Below, in pieces: positions 1-8,696 of a stretch of 64,000 bases of DNA. Each line of letters starts with the position of its first letter. The first letter of the stretch is position 1. A program made the position numbers and the translations under genes. This DNA is from an uncultured Bartonella sp. (lineage in GTDB: Bacteria; Pseudomonadota; Alphaproteobacteria; Rhizobiales; Rhizobiaceae). A model generated the notes under the pieces. That model made no database searches. It was not told the DNA's origin and saw only the letters and a program-made list of their open reading frames with translations. Where the stretch lies: positions 62,001-126,000 of the forward strand of contig NZ_CAMLFE010000007.1 of the NCBI RefSeq assembly GCF_946479275.1. Reading direction: 5' to 3'.

Positions 1-1175
1 CCAGTCTTAATTCTTCAAGTGGTGGTATTACTTTTGAAGGGAAAGGCCGCCTTTCCGAAAGTTATATTTTTGATGGACGAATTGCAGCACGTTCTCCGGG
101 CTGGAACAAGACTATGGATTGGCTCGGTTACCGCCAGGTGCTGGGACAAGGATTGAAAGCACCAGTTGTCTGGGAATCGGATTTTTCTGCCCAACCCGGT
201 CATATGCAATTTAACAATGTCAATTTCAAACTTGGGAATGATAATGCCCGCGGCGCACTTGCCACCGGCTATCAGGATCATCTGCCGGTCATTAGCGGCT
301 CGCTTGCTTTTGATAAACTCAATCTTGATACATTGATTGCAACATTTTTTCCGGATGAAGAAAAAAACGAATTTCTTGATCTTTCGGTTCTTGACATGAT
401 CGGTCTTGATATCCGCATGTCTGCACCGGAAGCAAGGCTCGGGACAATAACCCTCAATAATCTTGCCGCGGCCATACAGATCAGAAACGGGCGGGGAATT
501 TTCGATCTCGGCAATGCCAATGCATTTGGCGGTGCCATCCAATCCAATATCCAGATCAGTCGCGATAATGATAAAGCCAGCATTGAAGGACGGGTGTCAG
601 GAAATTCTCTCGACCTCCAATCAATAGCGCAGGCTTTCGGTCATCCTTCCTTTGTCAATGCAAAAACCGGTCTTATCCTGACAATGCATGCCCCATTCAG
701 CCGGTGGTCGGAAGTGGTATCCAGAATGCAAGGCCATCTGACGTTGAATATGTTGTCGGGCAATATCAAAGGCTACGACCTAGAAAAGTTGCGCACAGCA
801 ATAAGCGGTGGCGATGAAGCACGGGTTGAAAATTCTGAAGATGCATCGACAGATTTTGACAGATGGGATATCGAAACAACTATTACCGACGAAAACCTTG
901 TTATTGATAAATCGGTCATCCAGATGGGCAATTGGCAACTTCTGACCAAAGGAACCGCGGATATTCAAACTGAAGACAATAAAAGCAATGGTTATGAAAT
1001 TAAACTTGATGCGGTTTTGAAAAAAGTGCCACGCTCCGACAAAGCTTGCTCCGATGTTACCTGCGTGATGAACAGTCTTGCCAAGCCATTGAGTTTTTTA
1101 ATGTCTGGCAGTCGATTTCCTTTTGGCATTATTAATCTTCAGCGCAATAATGCGTCAGAAGGGCAACTGGACTAA
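1..1175 (+). CDS. AsmA-like protein, C-terminal part (5' end outside the window)
   Basis: The reading frame is open from the left edge (first full codon at base 3) to a stop at 1175, so only the last ~390 residues are visible. The text has the low-complexity, beta-strand-rich style of the AsmA/TamB-like superfamily. The stretch SLDLQSIAQAFG, followed by ~50 residues with MQGHLTLNMLSGNIKGYDL, resembles the AsmA C-terminal region. Proteins of this family are anchored in the inner membrane, span the periplasm and are linked to lipid transport and outer-membrane homeostasis. Two cysteines in ACSDVTC near the end could form a disulfide. The signal anchor is outside the window, so subfamily cannot be fixed. 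Family assignment is moderately firm; function is inferred. Confidence 0.7.
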   Translation, partial: SLNSSSGGITFEGKGRLSESYIFDGRIAARSPGWNKTMDWLGYRQVLGQGLKAPVVWESDFSAQPGHMQFNNVNFKLGNDNARGALATGYQDHLPVISGSLAFDKLNLDTLIATFFPDEEKNEFLDLSVLDMIGLDIRMSAPEARLGTITLNNLAAAIQIRNGRGIFDLGNANAFGGAIQSNIQISRDNDKASIEGRVSGNSLDLQSIAQAFGHPSFVNAKTGLILTMHAPFSRWSEVVSRMQGHLTLNMLSGNIKGYDLEKLRTAISGGDEARVENSEDASTDFDRWDIETTITDENLVIDKSVIQMGNWQLLTKGTADIQTEDNKSNGYEIKLDAVLKKVPRSDKACSDVTCVMNSLAKPLSFLMSGSRFPFGIINLQRNNASEGQLD

Positions 1176-1227
1176 AAGCAATTTCGAGGCATAACCACCA
1201 ACACCTATTATTATCGGTTTTAAAAAA

Positions 1228-1914
1228 ATGGTAAAACTTTTGGCACTGTCAGTCGGTCCGATAAAAGCAATAGGACCAGAGAACTTGCAAAGCGGGATTG
1301 ACAAGAAACCGGTTGACCGACCTCTTTTCCTCACCAAAACCGGCTTTATCGGTGACGAGCAGGCAGACAAGAAACATCATGGTGGCGCGGAAAAGGCTGT
1401 TCATCACTATGATTTCGACCATTATGCTTTCTGGAAAAAAGAATTGGGGCATAAAGTGGTCTTTGATTTACCCACCGCCTTCGGGGAAAATCTGTCAACC
1501 TCCGGTTTGAGCGAGAAAGATATTGCCGTCGGGGATGTTTATCGTCTTGGAAAAGCAATTATAGAAGTTTCACAAGGAAGACAGCCCTGTTTCCGGCTCA
1601 ATGTCAGGTTCGGAGTGGCTGATATGTCGGTTCGTACGCAAAAAAGCGGACGAACAGGCTGGTACTATCGTGTTTTGCAGGAGGGGGAAGTATCTTTACA
1701 AGACGAGCTAGAGCTTGTCGAGCGGCGTCATGAATTGTGGACAATCTATCGGATATGGAAAGCTTTTTATGTGACGAGAAATGACTATGAAGAATTGTCG
1801 CATATAGCTTCATTGAACGAACTTTCGCCAAGCTGGCGCTCTCTTGCTCAAAAGCGGTTGGATAGTCACGAGATAGAAGACTGGACAAAGAGATTGTACG
1901 GTGTAGTCCAATAA
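1228..1914 (+). CDS. MOSC-domain protein (YiiM-like)
   Basis: A 228-residue protein with the MOSC fold (molybdenum cofactor sulfurase C-terminal-like). The N-terminus LLALSVGPIKAI, the segment GFIGDEQADKKHHGGAEKAVHHY and the conserved-cysteine region VSQGRQPCFRLNVRF (Cys around residue 124) are typical of stand-alone MOSC proteins such as E. coli YiiM. YiiM takes part in molybdenum-cofactor-dependent reduction of N-hydroxylated compounds. Length matches YiiM (about 220). It lies 52 bp after the AsmA-like gene on the same strand and may be read with it. No clear intrinsic terminator follows. The molybdo-partner is not in this window, so substrate is unknown. Confidence 0.85.
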   Translation: MVKLLALSVGPIKAIGPENLQSGIDKKPVDRPLFLTKTGFIGDEQADKKHHGGAEKAVHHYDFDHYAFWKKELGHKVVFDLPTAFGENLSTSGLSEKDIAVGDVYRLGKAIIEVSQGRQPCFRLNVRFGVADMSVRTQKSGRTGWYYRVLQEGEVSLQDELELVERRHELWTIYRIWKAFYVTRNDYEELSHIASLNELSPSWRSLAQKRLDSHEIEDWTKRLYGVVQ

Positions 1915-2270
1915 GCTGCATCGGGGGCTAAGGAATTTTCGTCAATCGCAGCGAAGGGTTTCCTTGATCGTTTCGTATCGTTTTGCTGCTCTTCATTTGA
2001 GCTTTATGCTTTTCTTCATGAAAACGACGTTAAAAAACGGCGCGCACAGAGAGCGGTTATTATCAAAGCTGTTTGTGCATTTCGATTATTGTCGTTGATG
2101 AACGAACCTGAAGCATTATTCTATGTTATCTGCACAAGATTTTATCTCGGCATTCGATACAGAGTAACAAACTATTCTATCGAAACGACGTGGTTGCACA
2201 ACGAAACGATCAGTTTGATGTGGTACGCCTGTACTTAATCTGGTTAGTGCAAGTTTTCTGAATACGAATT
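1915..2270. other. Gene-free spacer between convergent MOSC and histidine-kinase genes
   Basis: No credible gene. The 10-mer GATCGTTTCG near 1968 recurs inverted as CGAAACGATC near 2201, about 220 bp apart. No U-tailed hairpin was found for either flanking gene. Confidence 0.5.
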
Positions 2271-3656
2271 TTAAACATACCGATTGTTAGGGGAAACAAG
2301 TGGAAATGTTATTTCGACACAAAAACCACGATCATGATCGATGTCTTCAAGTTTTATTGTGCCATGATGTGCTTTGACAACCTGAAGTGCAATGGCAAGC
2401 CCCAACCCTGAACCGATTGACGTTCCGGCTGTACTCCCACGTTGAAAACGTTGAAAAACTATTTCACGTTCGCTTTTCTTTATCCCCGGGCCGGAATCAA
2501 TAATCCTGATTGATAACTGATCAGCAGTGGTCGTTGGCGCTATGATAACAGCACCATCCGTATAACGCAGCGCATTATCGACAAGATTATGTAACATTTC
2601 CCTCAAGGCAATGCGATCGCCATTAATTATTGCAGATTTTACCGAAGCATCGGCCTTAATGTGAATACGTTCCTGTTCCGACGATTGGATTCGGTTCACG
2701 ACATCATCAAGCAGTTTTTCTATATTTACCTGGTCATCCGATTTTTGTTCAAGACGATGGGTAATTGTTGCATCCATCAATAGCTGGTTTACAAGCCGGC
2801 TTGCCTGAATAGCACTTCTTTCGACTTTGAGCAGTTGTTCATGACGTTTCACTTCATTTCGTTCATGAATAGCTACCTCGATTTGCGACAAAAGCGAGGC
2901 TAACGGTGTGCGAATTTGATGGGCAGCATCGGCAACCAGTGTTCGCATGCGTTCCGAAGCAAGTTTTAATCTTTCCATAAATACATTGAGTGCAATCACC
3001 AATGCATTGACTTCATTTGGAGAGGGACTTTCCAGCGGCGAAAGGTCGGAAAAGCAACGGTCGCGTAATTCATTTTCGAGCTTTTTTAAAGGAGAAAACG
3101 TCAAGCCGATTGCAAACCAGATCATACATAGTGCAATGAACATGAGTGCCGCAACAGCTATCGTTTCGTGATACAAAATATTGCTTTTTAATGACTGTTG
3201 TTCGCGCCGTGTCTGGCCGATGCGGATCGTTACCCATCCGGTTTTATCCTCGGTAGCAATCAAGCGGCCAACGGTAACTATCCGTACCGGCTCATTATTA
3301 AAAAATGCGTTTTGAAAGGTGCCACCAGTCTGGTGCGCTAATGCCATACCGTTATCGAATTGTTTGTAACCGGTCACATAACCTCCATCGGAGTCACGGA
3401 TGACATAAAATATCCGGTCGTCGCCCGGAAACATAGAAAAGGCTGCTCCGGGAATTTCCACGGCTACTTTCCCTTTTTCCGTTTGCACGGCATTGGCGAT
3501 TGTGCGAGCAGACGCAAGAAGCAACCGGTCATAGGCGCTTTCGGTTGCATGTTCGATGCTGTTTTGCATAAAGTAGAGGATAATCCCGCCAGTTATCAGA
3601 AGCAGGGATAATGCAATTATGGATATCCTCCGACGTAAGGAAAAATGGGATGTCAC
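2271..3656 (-). CDS. Sensor histidine kinase of an OmpR-type two-component system
   Basis: A 461-residue inner-membrane kinase. Visible in order: a first membrane segment at about residues 11-30, a periplasmic sensor of about 130 residues, a second membrane segment at about 163-187, a HAMP linker, a dimerisation/phosphoacceptor helix with AHQIRTPL (His246), and an ATPase domain with N-box HNLVDNALRY, G1 DSGPGI, F-box FQRFQRG and G2 GSGLGLAIA. The layout is that of the TctE/QseC class. The start is GTG, in the overlap GTGA with the upstream binding-protein gene, so translation is coupled. It is the last gene of the leftward operon regulator / binding protein / kinase. The arrangement suggests the periplasmic domain reads ligand occupancy of the co-encoded binding protein; that is inference. 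Confidence 0.93.
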   Translation of the reverse strand: MTSHFSLRRRISIIALSLLLITGGIILYFMQNSIEHATESAYDRLLLASARTIANAVQTEKGKVAVEIPGAAFSMFPGDDRIFYVIRDSDGGYVTGYKQFDNGMALAHQTGGTFQNAFFNNEPVRIVTVGRLIATEDKTGWVTIRIGQTRREQQSLKSNILYHETIAVAALMFIALCMIWFAIGLTFSPLKKLENELRDRCFSDLSPLESPSPNEVNALVIALNVFMERLKLASERMRTLVADAAHQIRTPLASLLSQIEVAIHERNEVKRHEQLLKVERSAIQASRLVNQLLMDATITHRLEQKSDDQVNIEKLLDDVVNRIQSSEQERIHIKADASVKSAIINGDRIALREMLHNLVDNALRYTDGAVIIAPTTTADQLSIRIIDSGPGIKKSEREIVFQRFQRGSTAGTSIGSGLGLAIALQVVKAHHGTIKLEDIDHDRGFCVEITFPLVSPNNRYV

Positions 3657-4771
3657 TTTTTTCCCCTGTCGGATGTTGCTTGAGGAATATCAGTCGTATC
3701 TCCATTGATAATATCGAGCCAAACACGCAAGAATTGCTTACGTTTCTGATCGTCGTAATTAACCAATAAAGCCGGTGTCATCGCAATCGGTTGTACCGTT
3801 CCGCGCGTGTTTTTCATAATTGATGCAACGGTAAATTGCCCTTCAATACCGGGCATTATTGCACCAAAACCGGTGTTACCGGCAGCGATTTTCTGCCCGT
3901 CGGGTGACAATAGGAAGTCAATAAATTTTCTGGCAATTTCCGGTTCTGTCGAATGACGGGGGATAAGAGCAGATCGTGTTATAACCAAAGCATAATCGCT
4001 TGGAATAACAACCACTATATCGGGGTTTTTCAATGCGCGTGCAAAAGCATAGGAACCCAAAAGATTATAGGCAATGATGATTTCCCCATTTTCGAGAGAA
4101 TCAAGGACTTCGGGAGATGAAGCACTTAATTTTGCTTGTACGGTTGCTAAAGCATTTGTCAAACGCCAGAAGTTTGATGAAATAAATTCGTCTTGCGTTG
4201 CCAATACATAACCGACGCCTGACGTTGCAATGTTATAAGTTCCGATTTTACCATGAAGATGGTGTTTATTTTCCTCTATCAATCTTGCAAGATCAAGATG
4301 GGTTGTGGGAACCTCTAAAGAACCAATAAGCTTGCGGTTATATGCAATGACAGCCGGTTCAAAGGTAAAACCGATAACCTCGTTGTGCCACTGCGCCCAA
4401 TCCGGCAATTGTTGAAGATAAGGTGAAAAGTAATCGGCTGCATAACCGTCATTGGCGAGTTTTATTTGCAAATCGACAGCCGAGGAAATGATAAGATCAG
4501 GCGGTGGTGTCAAATTATCATGGATGACACCATGAAAAATTTCACCGCTTTCCAGTTCTTTATATCGAACCGGAATATCGGGGTGGAGTTTGCAAAATTC
4601 TTTGATGAACTCCTGAAACAATAGGGCATCCGTTGTCCCGTAAATATTGAAGTTTTCTGCCGGTCCGGTTCTTTGTGGTGCAGGATAATGATTGATTGTC
4701 GCGTTTTTCATCAAAACGACTAAAACAATAATGGCAAACAGAAAAATAAGACGGTTAGTCAGATGTGCCAT
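3653..4771 (-). CDS. Solute-binding protein inside a two-component operon (likely co-sensor)
   Basis: A 372-residue extracellular solute-binding protein of the ferric/phosphonate/hexose-phosphate type. The N-terminus has a hydrophobic stretch (about residues 7-22) with no lipobox, so it is probably an uncleaved membrane anchor. It is clearly homologous to the binding protein at 5668-6756: DLQIKLANDGY against DLQLKLASEGY, LLGSYAFARAL against VIGSYALDWVK, ARKFIDFLLSPDGQ against ARLFIDFMLSKEGQ. It overlaps the regulator gene by 17 bp and the kinase gene by 4 bp, so the three form one tightly coupled unit. That position argues for a sensory role rather than supply to the importer, as in the HptA/HptS/HptR system of staphylococci. 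The Tyr-Tyr pair of classic ferric-binding proteins is absent (a single Tyr in GSYA). Ligand unknown. Confidence 0.85.
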   Translation of the reverse strand: MAHLTNRLIFLFAIIVLVVLMKNATINHYPAPQRTGPAENFNIYGTTDALLFQEFIKEFCKLHPDIPVRYKELESGEIFHGVIHDNLTPPPDLIISSAVDLQIKLANDGYAADYFSPYLQQLPDWAQWHNEVIGFTFEPAVIAYNRKLIGSLEVPTTHLDLARLIEENKHHLHGKIGTYNIATSGVGYVLATQDEFISSNFWRLTNALATVQAKLSASSPEVLDSLENGEIIIAYNLLGSYAFARALKNPDIVVVIPSDYALVITRSALIPRHSTEPEIARKFIDFLLSPDGQKIAAGNTGFGAIMPGIEGQFTVASIMKNTRGTVQPIAMTPALLVNYDDQKRKQFLRVWLDIINGDTTDIPQATSDRGKK

Positions 4772-5438
4772 TTTTTGTCTGCACCCGATAACCGAAACCC
4801 CGTAAAGTCGATATTTCGATATTGGCTTTGCGAAGTTTTCGCCTTAGCCGTGAAATATAGACTTCAAGAGCATTGAAAGACACTTCATCATCGATATCGA
4901 AAAGGCGGTTCATCAATGTTTCTTTGGCAACCGCTTTATCAAGATGATTGACGAGAATTTGTAACAAATTGAATTCACGTCTGTTACATTCAACGGTTTC
5001 TCCGCCAATAACGAGCTTATGGGCATTCATATCAATACTTGCATTGCCAATATGAACGGTATTGCTGGCAATACCGTTTGTCCGGCGGATCGTTGCGGTT
5101 AAACGGGCGACAAGTTCGCGTACGTCAAATGGTTTTACCAGATAATCGTCTGCACCAAGATCAAAAAGACTTACCTTGTCGTCAATCTCAGAACGCGCAG
5201 TTATAACGACAATTGGCAGGACTGAGCCACTTCCCCGTAAATGCTTGATAATTTCAAGGCCGCTCTTATTCGGCAGCATGAGATCGAGCACCAGGGCATC
5301 GAATTGTTCCAGCCGAATCGTTGCAACAACCTCATCTCCATCTTGCAACCACAAAACAGTATGACCAAGCTGTTCAAGCCTCGTCGCTACGGCATCGCCC
5401 AAATCTTGATTATCCTCGACAAGAAGAATATGCATCAT
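4755..5438 (-). CDS. OmpR/PhoB-type response regulator
   Basis: A 227-residue cytoplasmic transcription regulator. The receiver domain has the acidic pocket (E8, D9), phosphoacceptor Asp52 in LVLDLMLPNKSG, Thr80 in VVITAR and Lys102 in LVKPFD. The C-terminal winged helix (about 125-222) contains the usual ECNRREFNLLQILVNH and VYISRLRRKLRK motifs. It resembles TctD-class regulators. A purine-rich ribosome-binding stretch precedes the start, which has two ATG codons in tandem; either could be used. It is the first gene of the leftward operon with the solute-binding protein and kinase. It is transcribed away from the ABC importer, which it probably controls through the shared upstream region. 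Confidence 0.93.
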   Translation of the reverse strand: MMHILLVEDNQDLGDAVATRLEQLGHTVLWLQDGDEVVATIRLEQFDALVLDLMLPNKSGLEIIKHLRGSGSVLPIVVITARSEIDDKVSLFDLGADDYLVKPFDVRELVARLTATIRRTNGIASNTVHIGNASIDMNAHKLVIGGETVECNRREFNLLQILVNHLDKAVAKETLMNRLFDIDDEVSFNALEVYISRLRRKLRKANIEISTLRGFGYRVQTKNGTSD

Positions 5439-5500
5439 TCTTCTTCCCCCTCCCGACAGGAAGCAAAACTTATTTTGTTTCTCCTCAACCCATCTATAGA

Positions 5501-5522
5501 GACATAAGTCATGACTTATGTC
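5501..5522. promoter_or_regulatory. Perfect 22-bp palindrome in the divergent control region
   Basis: The left half is GACATAAGTCA and the right half is its exact reverse complement, with no spacer. It lies 62 bp upstream of the response-regulator start and 145 bp upstream of the importer binding-protein start. A palindrome of this length is expected to be a dimer-binding operator. Which protein binds it is not known. Confidence 0.65.
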
Positions 5523-5540
5523 AAAATTACTTTTCTTGAC

Positions 5541-5562
5541 AGCTTCCTGTCAGCTTTCTGTG
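5541..5562 (+). promoter_or_regulatory. Tandem 11-bp direct repeats, probable response-regulator box
   Basis: AGCTTCCTGTC is followed directly by AGCTTTCTGTG (9 of 11 identical). Direct repeats with an 11-bp period, one helical turn, are the usual binding pattern of OmpR/PhoB-family regulators, and such a regulator is encoded 100 bp away. The site lies 106 bp before the importer binding-protein start, a fitting place for activation. Confidence 0.6.
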
Positions 5563-5667
5563 TCATCTTGTAAGGACGGTTATCCATTTTATGAGGAAAT
5601 CATGGTTGACCGGAAAAATAAAACGCGGGTCTGAAACCGGCGTTTTATCTCGTGGAGGAGGAAACGC

Positions 5668-6756
5668 ATGAAATTGAAATCTATTCTATTCGGGGTTTTG
5701 GGACTGGTAATGGTGGATACGTTACCGGTGATTGCTGAAGATTTGCCGCAAGGATACCCGTCAAACTATTCCGACATCATAACTAAGGCAAAGACTGAAG
5801 GTCGTCTTTCACTTTATTCGACGACTGATGAGGAACTGGCAAAAGAGCTCATCGACGCATTCAAAAAGAAATATGCCATAGAAGTTGATTTTACCGATAT
5901 GGGAACCAATAATGCCTATAGTCGCACGGTCGCCGAAGCTGAAGCCAAACAGATGGGAGCCGATATCGTCTGGAGCTCTGCCATGGATTTGCAGTTGAAG
6001 CTTGCTTCGGAAGGCTACACCGAAACTTACCAATCTCCGGAAAAGAAAAATATTCCTGATTGGGCAAGCTACAAGGATAGCGTCTATGCGACAACTGTCG
6101 AGCCAATCGGTGTCATTTACAATACCAAAGCATTTCCCGATGGATCGTTTCCCAAGACCCGTGCTGGTCTTATTGATTATATGAAATCCCACGTCGACGA
6201 GCTGAAAGGTAAAGTTGCTACGTTTGATCCCGAAAAAAGCGGTATCGGCTTTTTAATGCAAACCAATGACGCTGTATCCAGCGACAATTTTTGGGAATTG
6301 GCGAAAGCAATGGGGGCTGTTAAAGTTAAATCTTATACGGCAACAGGAACAATGCGCGAGACTGTCGTCTCCGGCGAAAATGTCATGGCAATCAACGTTA
6401 TCGGTTCTTATGCACTTGACTGGGTGAAGACTACCCCCAATCTTGGCGTTGCTTTTGGTCAAGATTATACGGCTGCATTCTCGCGTCCGGCGGTCATACC
6501 GCGCGGCGCACCTCACCCCAATGCTGCGCGCCTTTTCATAGACTTTATGTTATCAAAAGAAGGGCAGACAGCATTATCCAAACATGGATTACCGTCAGTC
6601 AGAAGCGATATCGAAGGCGGGCTTGACCTCGATTCATTGACCACAATGGTGGGGGGTAATCTCAAACCGATTGCACTTGATGACAGGCTTTTATCCAATC
6701 TCAAGCCTCAAAACCGTATCAAGTTTTTTCGCGAGTGGAATAAATACACCAAATAA
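5668..6756 (+). CDS. ABC importer periplasmic binding protein
   Basis: A 362-residue periplasmic binding protein with a signal peptide (hydrophobic core about residues 6-20, likely cleavage near VIAED). Its start is preceded by a strong GGAGGAGGAAA ribosome-binding site. It belongs to the family that includes ferric-, 2-aminoethylphosphonate- and hexose-phosphate-binding proteins (FbpA/AfuA type), with GADIVWSSAMDLQLKLASEGY and the C-terminal HPNAARLFIDFMLSKEGQ. The adjacent tyrosines that bind iron in FbpA are missing (INVIGSYALDW has one), so iron is unlikely. It is the first gene of the importer unit. A 212-bp gap to the permease, with several short GC-rich inverted segments, may lower downstream expression. 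Substrate unknown. Confidence 0.87.
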   Translation: MKLKSILFGVLGLVMVDTLPVIAEDLPQGYPSNYSDIITKAKTEGRLSLYSTTDEELAKELIDAFKKKYAIEVDFTDMGTNNAYSRTVAEAEAKQMGADIVWSSAMDLQLKLASEGYTETYQSPEKKNIPDWASYKDSVYATTVEPIGVIYNTKAFPDGSFPKTRAGLIDYMKSHVDELKGKVATFDPEKSGIGFLMQTNDAVSSDNFWELAKAMGAVKVKSYTATGTMRETVVSGENVMAINVIGSYALDWVKTTPNLGVAFGQDYTAAFSRPAVIPRGAPHPNAARLFIDFMLSKEGQTALSKHGLPSVRSDIEGGLDLDSLTTMVGGNLKPIALDDRLLSNLKPQNRIKFFREWNKYTK

Positions 6757-6968
6757 ACGTCATCTCTGAAACTTTAAGGCGGGAATTCCTGCAGAAGGTT
6801 TATCCGGTGCGGTTTCTCGCCAGCCGGCGTGATCTTGAGTACCCTTTTTGATTAAGGGCCTAGTGAAAAACTGTCCAATCAGACAAGGTCGGGATTTGCG
6901 CTCTTCGCGAGCAAAATTCAACAAACTTCATAATATTTTTATTGGTTAAGCATAACCGGGAAATTAAC

Positions 6969-8696
6969 ATGGAACAGAATAGTGCACCTCCGCCCAGACC
7001 ATTTTCTTGGCAAAGATTGCGCGCCGATGCGATGGTCTACCGCACAAGTGTCATTCTACTTCTCGCAATCGTCGTTCTTTCGCCTGTCGGACTCATTGTC
7101 TATCAGAGTTTTCTGGACGAGGCTTTTTTCACTTCCAATGTTGCATTCAGTCTTGATGCATACCGGTTTGTCCTGACCGATTATGATTTTTACCGTGCGT
7201 TGCTGACAACGATTATTATTTCGGTCGGCATGGTCGTCATTTCGGTACCGACAGGAGGAATTCTTGCATTCCTTCTGGCGCGCACCGATTTGAAATTCCG
7301 CAAGACATTGGAAATCCTTGTTTTGGTACCAATGTTTATTTCATCTATAGTTCTGGCCTTCGGCTATACAGTAGCACTTGGTCCTTCAGGGCTCATCAGC
7401 ATTCTGATGGCAAAAATTATAGGCTTTGTTCCCTGGAATATGAATTCTGTCAGCGGAATCATTCTCGTGACGGCTTTAAGTCATGTTCCTTACGTATATC
7501 TCTACGTAAGTGCTTCGATGCACAATTTGCCGTCGGATCTTGAAGAGGCCGCAAGAACAACGGGTGCATCCATTTTCCGCGTTTCTTGTGATGTAACACT
7601 TCCGATGGTGTTGCCGGCGTTAATATTTTCGGCAGCCCTCAATTTGTTATTGGGATTTGAACAATTTGGCATTCCGCTTGTGTTGGGTGATCCGAATGGC
7701 ATTCTGGTACTCACAACTTATATTTATAAGCTGACTACGCTGTTTGGTGCACCAACTTACCAACTTATGGCCGTTGTTGCCATGGTGCTTATTGTCTTGA
7801 CTCTTCCGCTCATTTTTGCTCAACGCCAAATTCTGAAGCACAGCCGTCGCTATGCTGCCGTTGGCGGAAAAGGTGCAAGGGCGGCTCCTTTGAAATTGGG
7901 CACCAAAGGCCAAATTTTGGCTTTGAGCATTATTGCTCTCTGGCTATTGATTGCAGTTGTCATTCCTATTGGCGGAATCATGTTGCGCGCTTTTGTCAGT
8001 GCATGGGGACAAGGCGTCAACGTATTTGACCATTTAACCCTGTCGAATTTTTCTCGCTTGATCGAGGTGCGCAATCTTTCTACCGGCATAATCAATACGG
8101 TAATTCTGGGAGTATTCGGTGCACTCGTAGCGGTGTTTATCTATCTGCTTATCGGATTGGCAGGACATCGAAATTATGGCGTCAGTGGTATGTTGCTCGA
8201 TTATATTGTGTTGCTGCCGCGTGCGTTGCCCGGCCTTATTATTGGTCTTGCCGTTTATTGGGTTTTCCTTTTCGTACCTTTTTTGACCCCGTTAAGACCA
8301 ACGATTTTTTCTCTACTTATTGCATACATTATTGTGGGACTCGCCTATGGTTTGCGCTTATTGCAAGGAACGCTTTTGCAAGTTTCCCCCGAACTTGAAG
8401 AAGCAGCCAGAGTAACCGGCGCGACCATTGGCAAAACATGGCGCGACATCGTTGTGCCATTAGTGCGACCCGGCCTTACCGGTGCATGGGCGCTCATCAT
8501 GATATTATTTTTGCGCGATTATGCGACAGGCGTTTATTTGATGAGTGCCGATACGGGCGTGATTGGTTCCCTTATTGTCCAACAATTCGAAACCGGTGCC
8601 ATGGACACGATCGCTGCACTGGCCTTCGTCAGCGTCATCCTTACCGCAGCTGCTCTTGCTATAGCCCTCAAATTAGGAGCAAAAATCAATGAATAA
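6969..8696 (+). CDS. ABC importer permease, two fused membrane halves
   Basis: About 575 residues with two binding-protein-dependent transport domains in one chain, as in FbpB/AfuB-type permeases. Each half carries an EAA loop that contacts the ATPase: LEEAARTTGASIFRVSCDVTLPMVLP in the first and LEEAARVTGATIGKTWRDIVVPLVRP in the second. Around twelve hydrophobic segments are visible. I chose ATG at 6969, preceded by GGGAA, over an upstream in-frame TTG at 6942 that lacks a ribosome-binding site. It sits between the binding-protein and ATPase genes and overlaps the latter by 8 bp. Confidence 0.92.
   Translation: MEQNSAPPPRPFSWQRLRADAMVYRTSVILLLAIVVLSPVGLIVYQSFLDEAFFTSNVAFSLDAYRFVLTDYDFYRALLTTIIISVGMVVISVPTGGILAFLLARTDLKFRKTLEILVLVPMFISSIVLAFGYTVALGPSGLISILMAKIIGFVPWNMNSVSGIILVTALSHVPYVYLYVSASMHNLPSDLEEAARTTGASIFRVSCDVTLPMVLPALIFSAALNLLLGFEQFGIPLVLGDPNGILVLTTYIYKLTTLFGAPTYQLMAVVAMVLIVLTLPLIFAQRQILKHSRRYAAVGGKGARAAPLKLGTKGQILALSIIALWLLIAVVIPIGGIMLRAFVSAWGQGVNVFDHLTLSNFSRLIEVRNLSTGIINTVILGVFGALVAVFIYLLIGLAGHRNYGVSGMLLDYIVLLPRALPGLIIGLAVYWVFLFVPFLTPLRPTIFSLLIAYIIVGLAYGLRLLQGTLLQVSPELEEAARVTGATIGKTWRDIVVPLVRPGLTGAWALIMILFLRDYATGVYLMSADTGVIGSLIVQQFETGAMDTIAALAFVSVILTAAALAIALKLGAKINE

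Noticed and set aside
5668..6756. Ferric-iron-binding protein annotation
   Set aside because: Family resemblance exists, but the adjacent iron-ligand tyrosines are absent, so a specific iron call is not supported.
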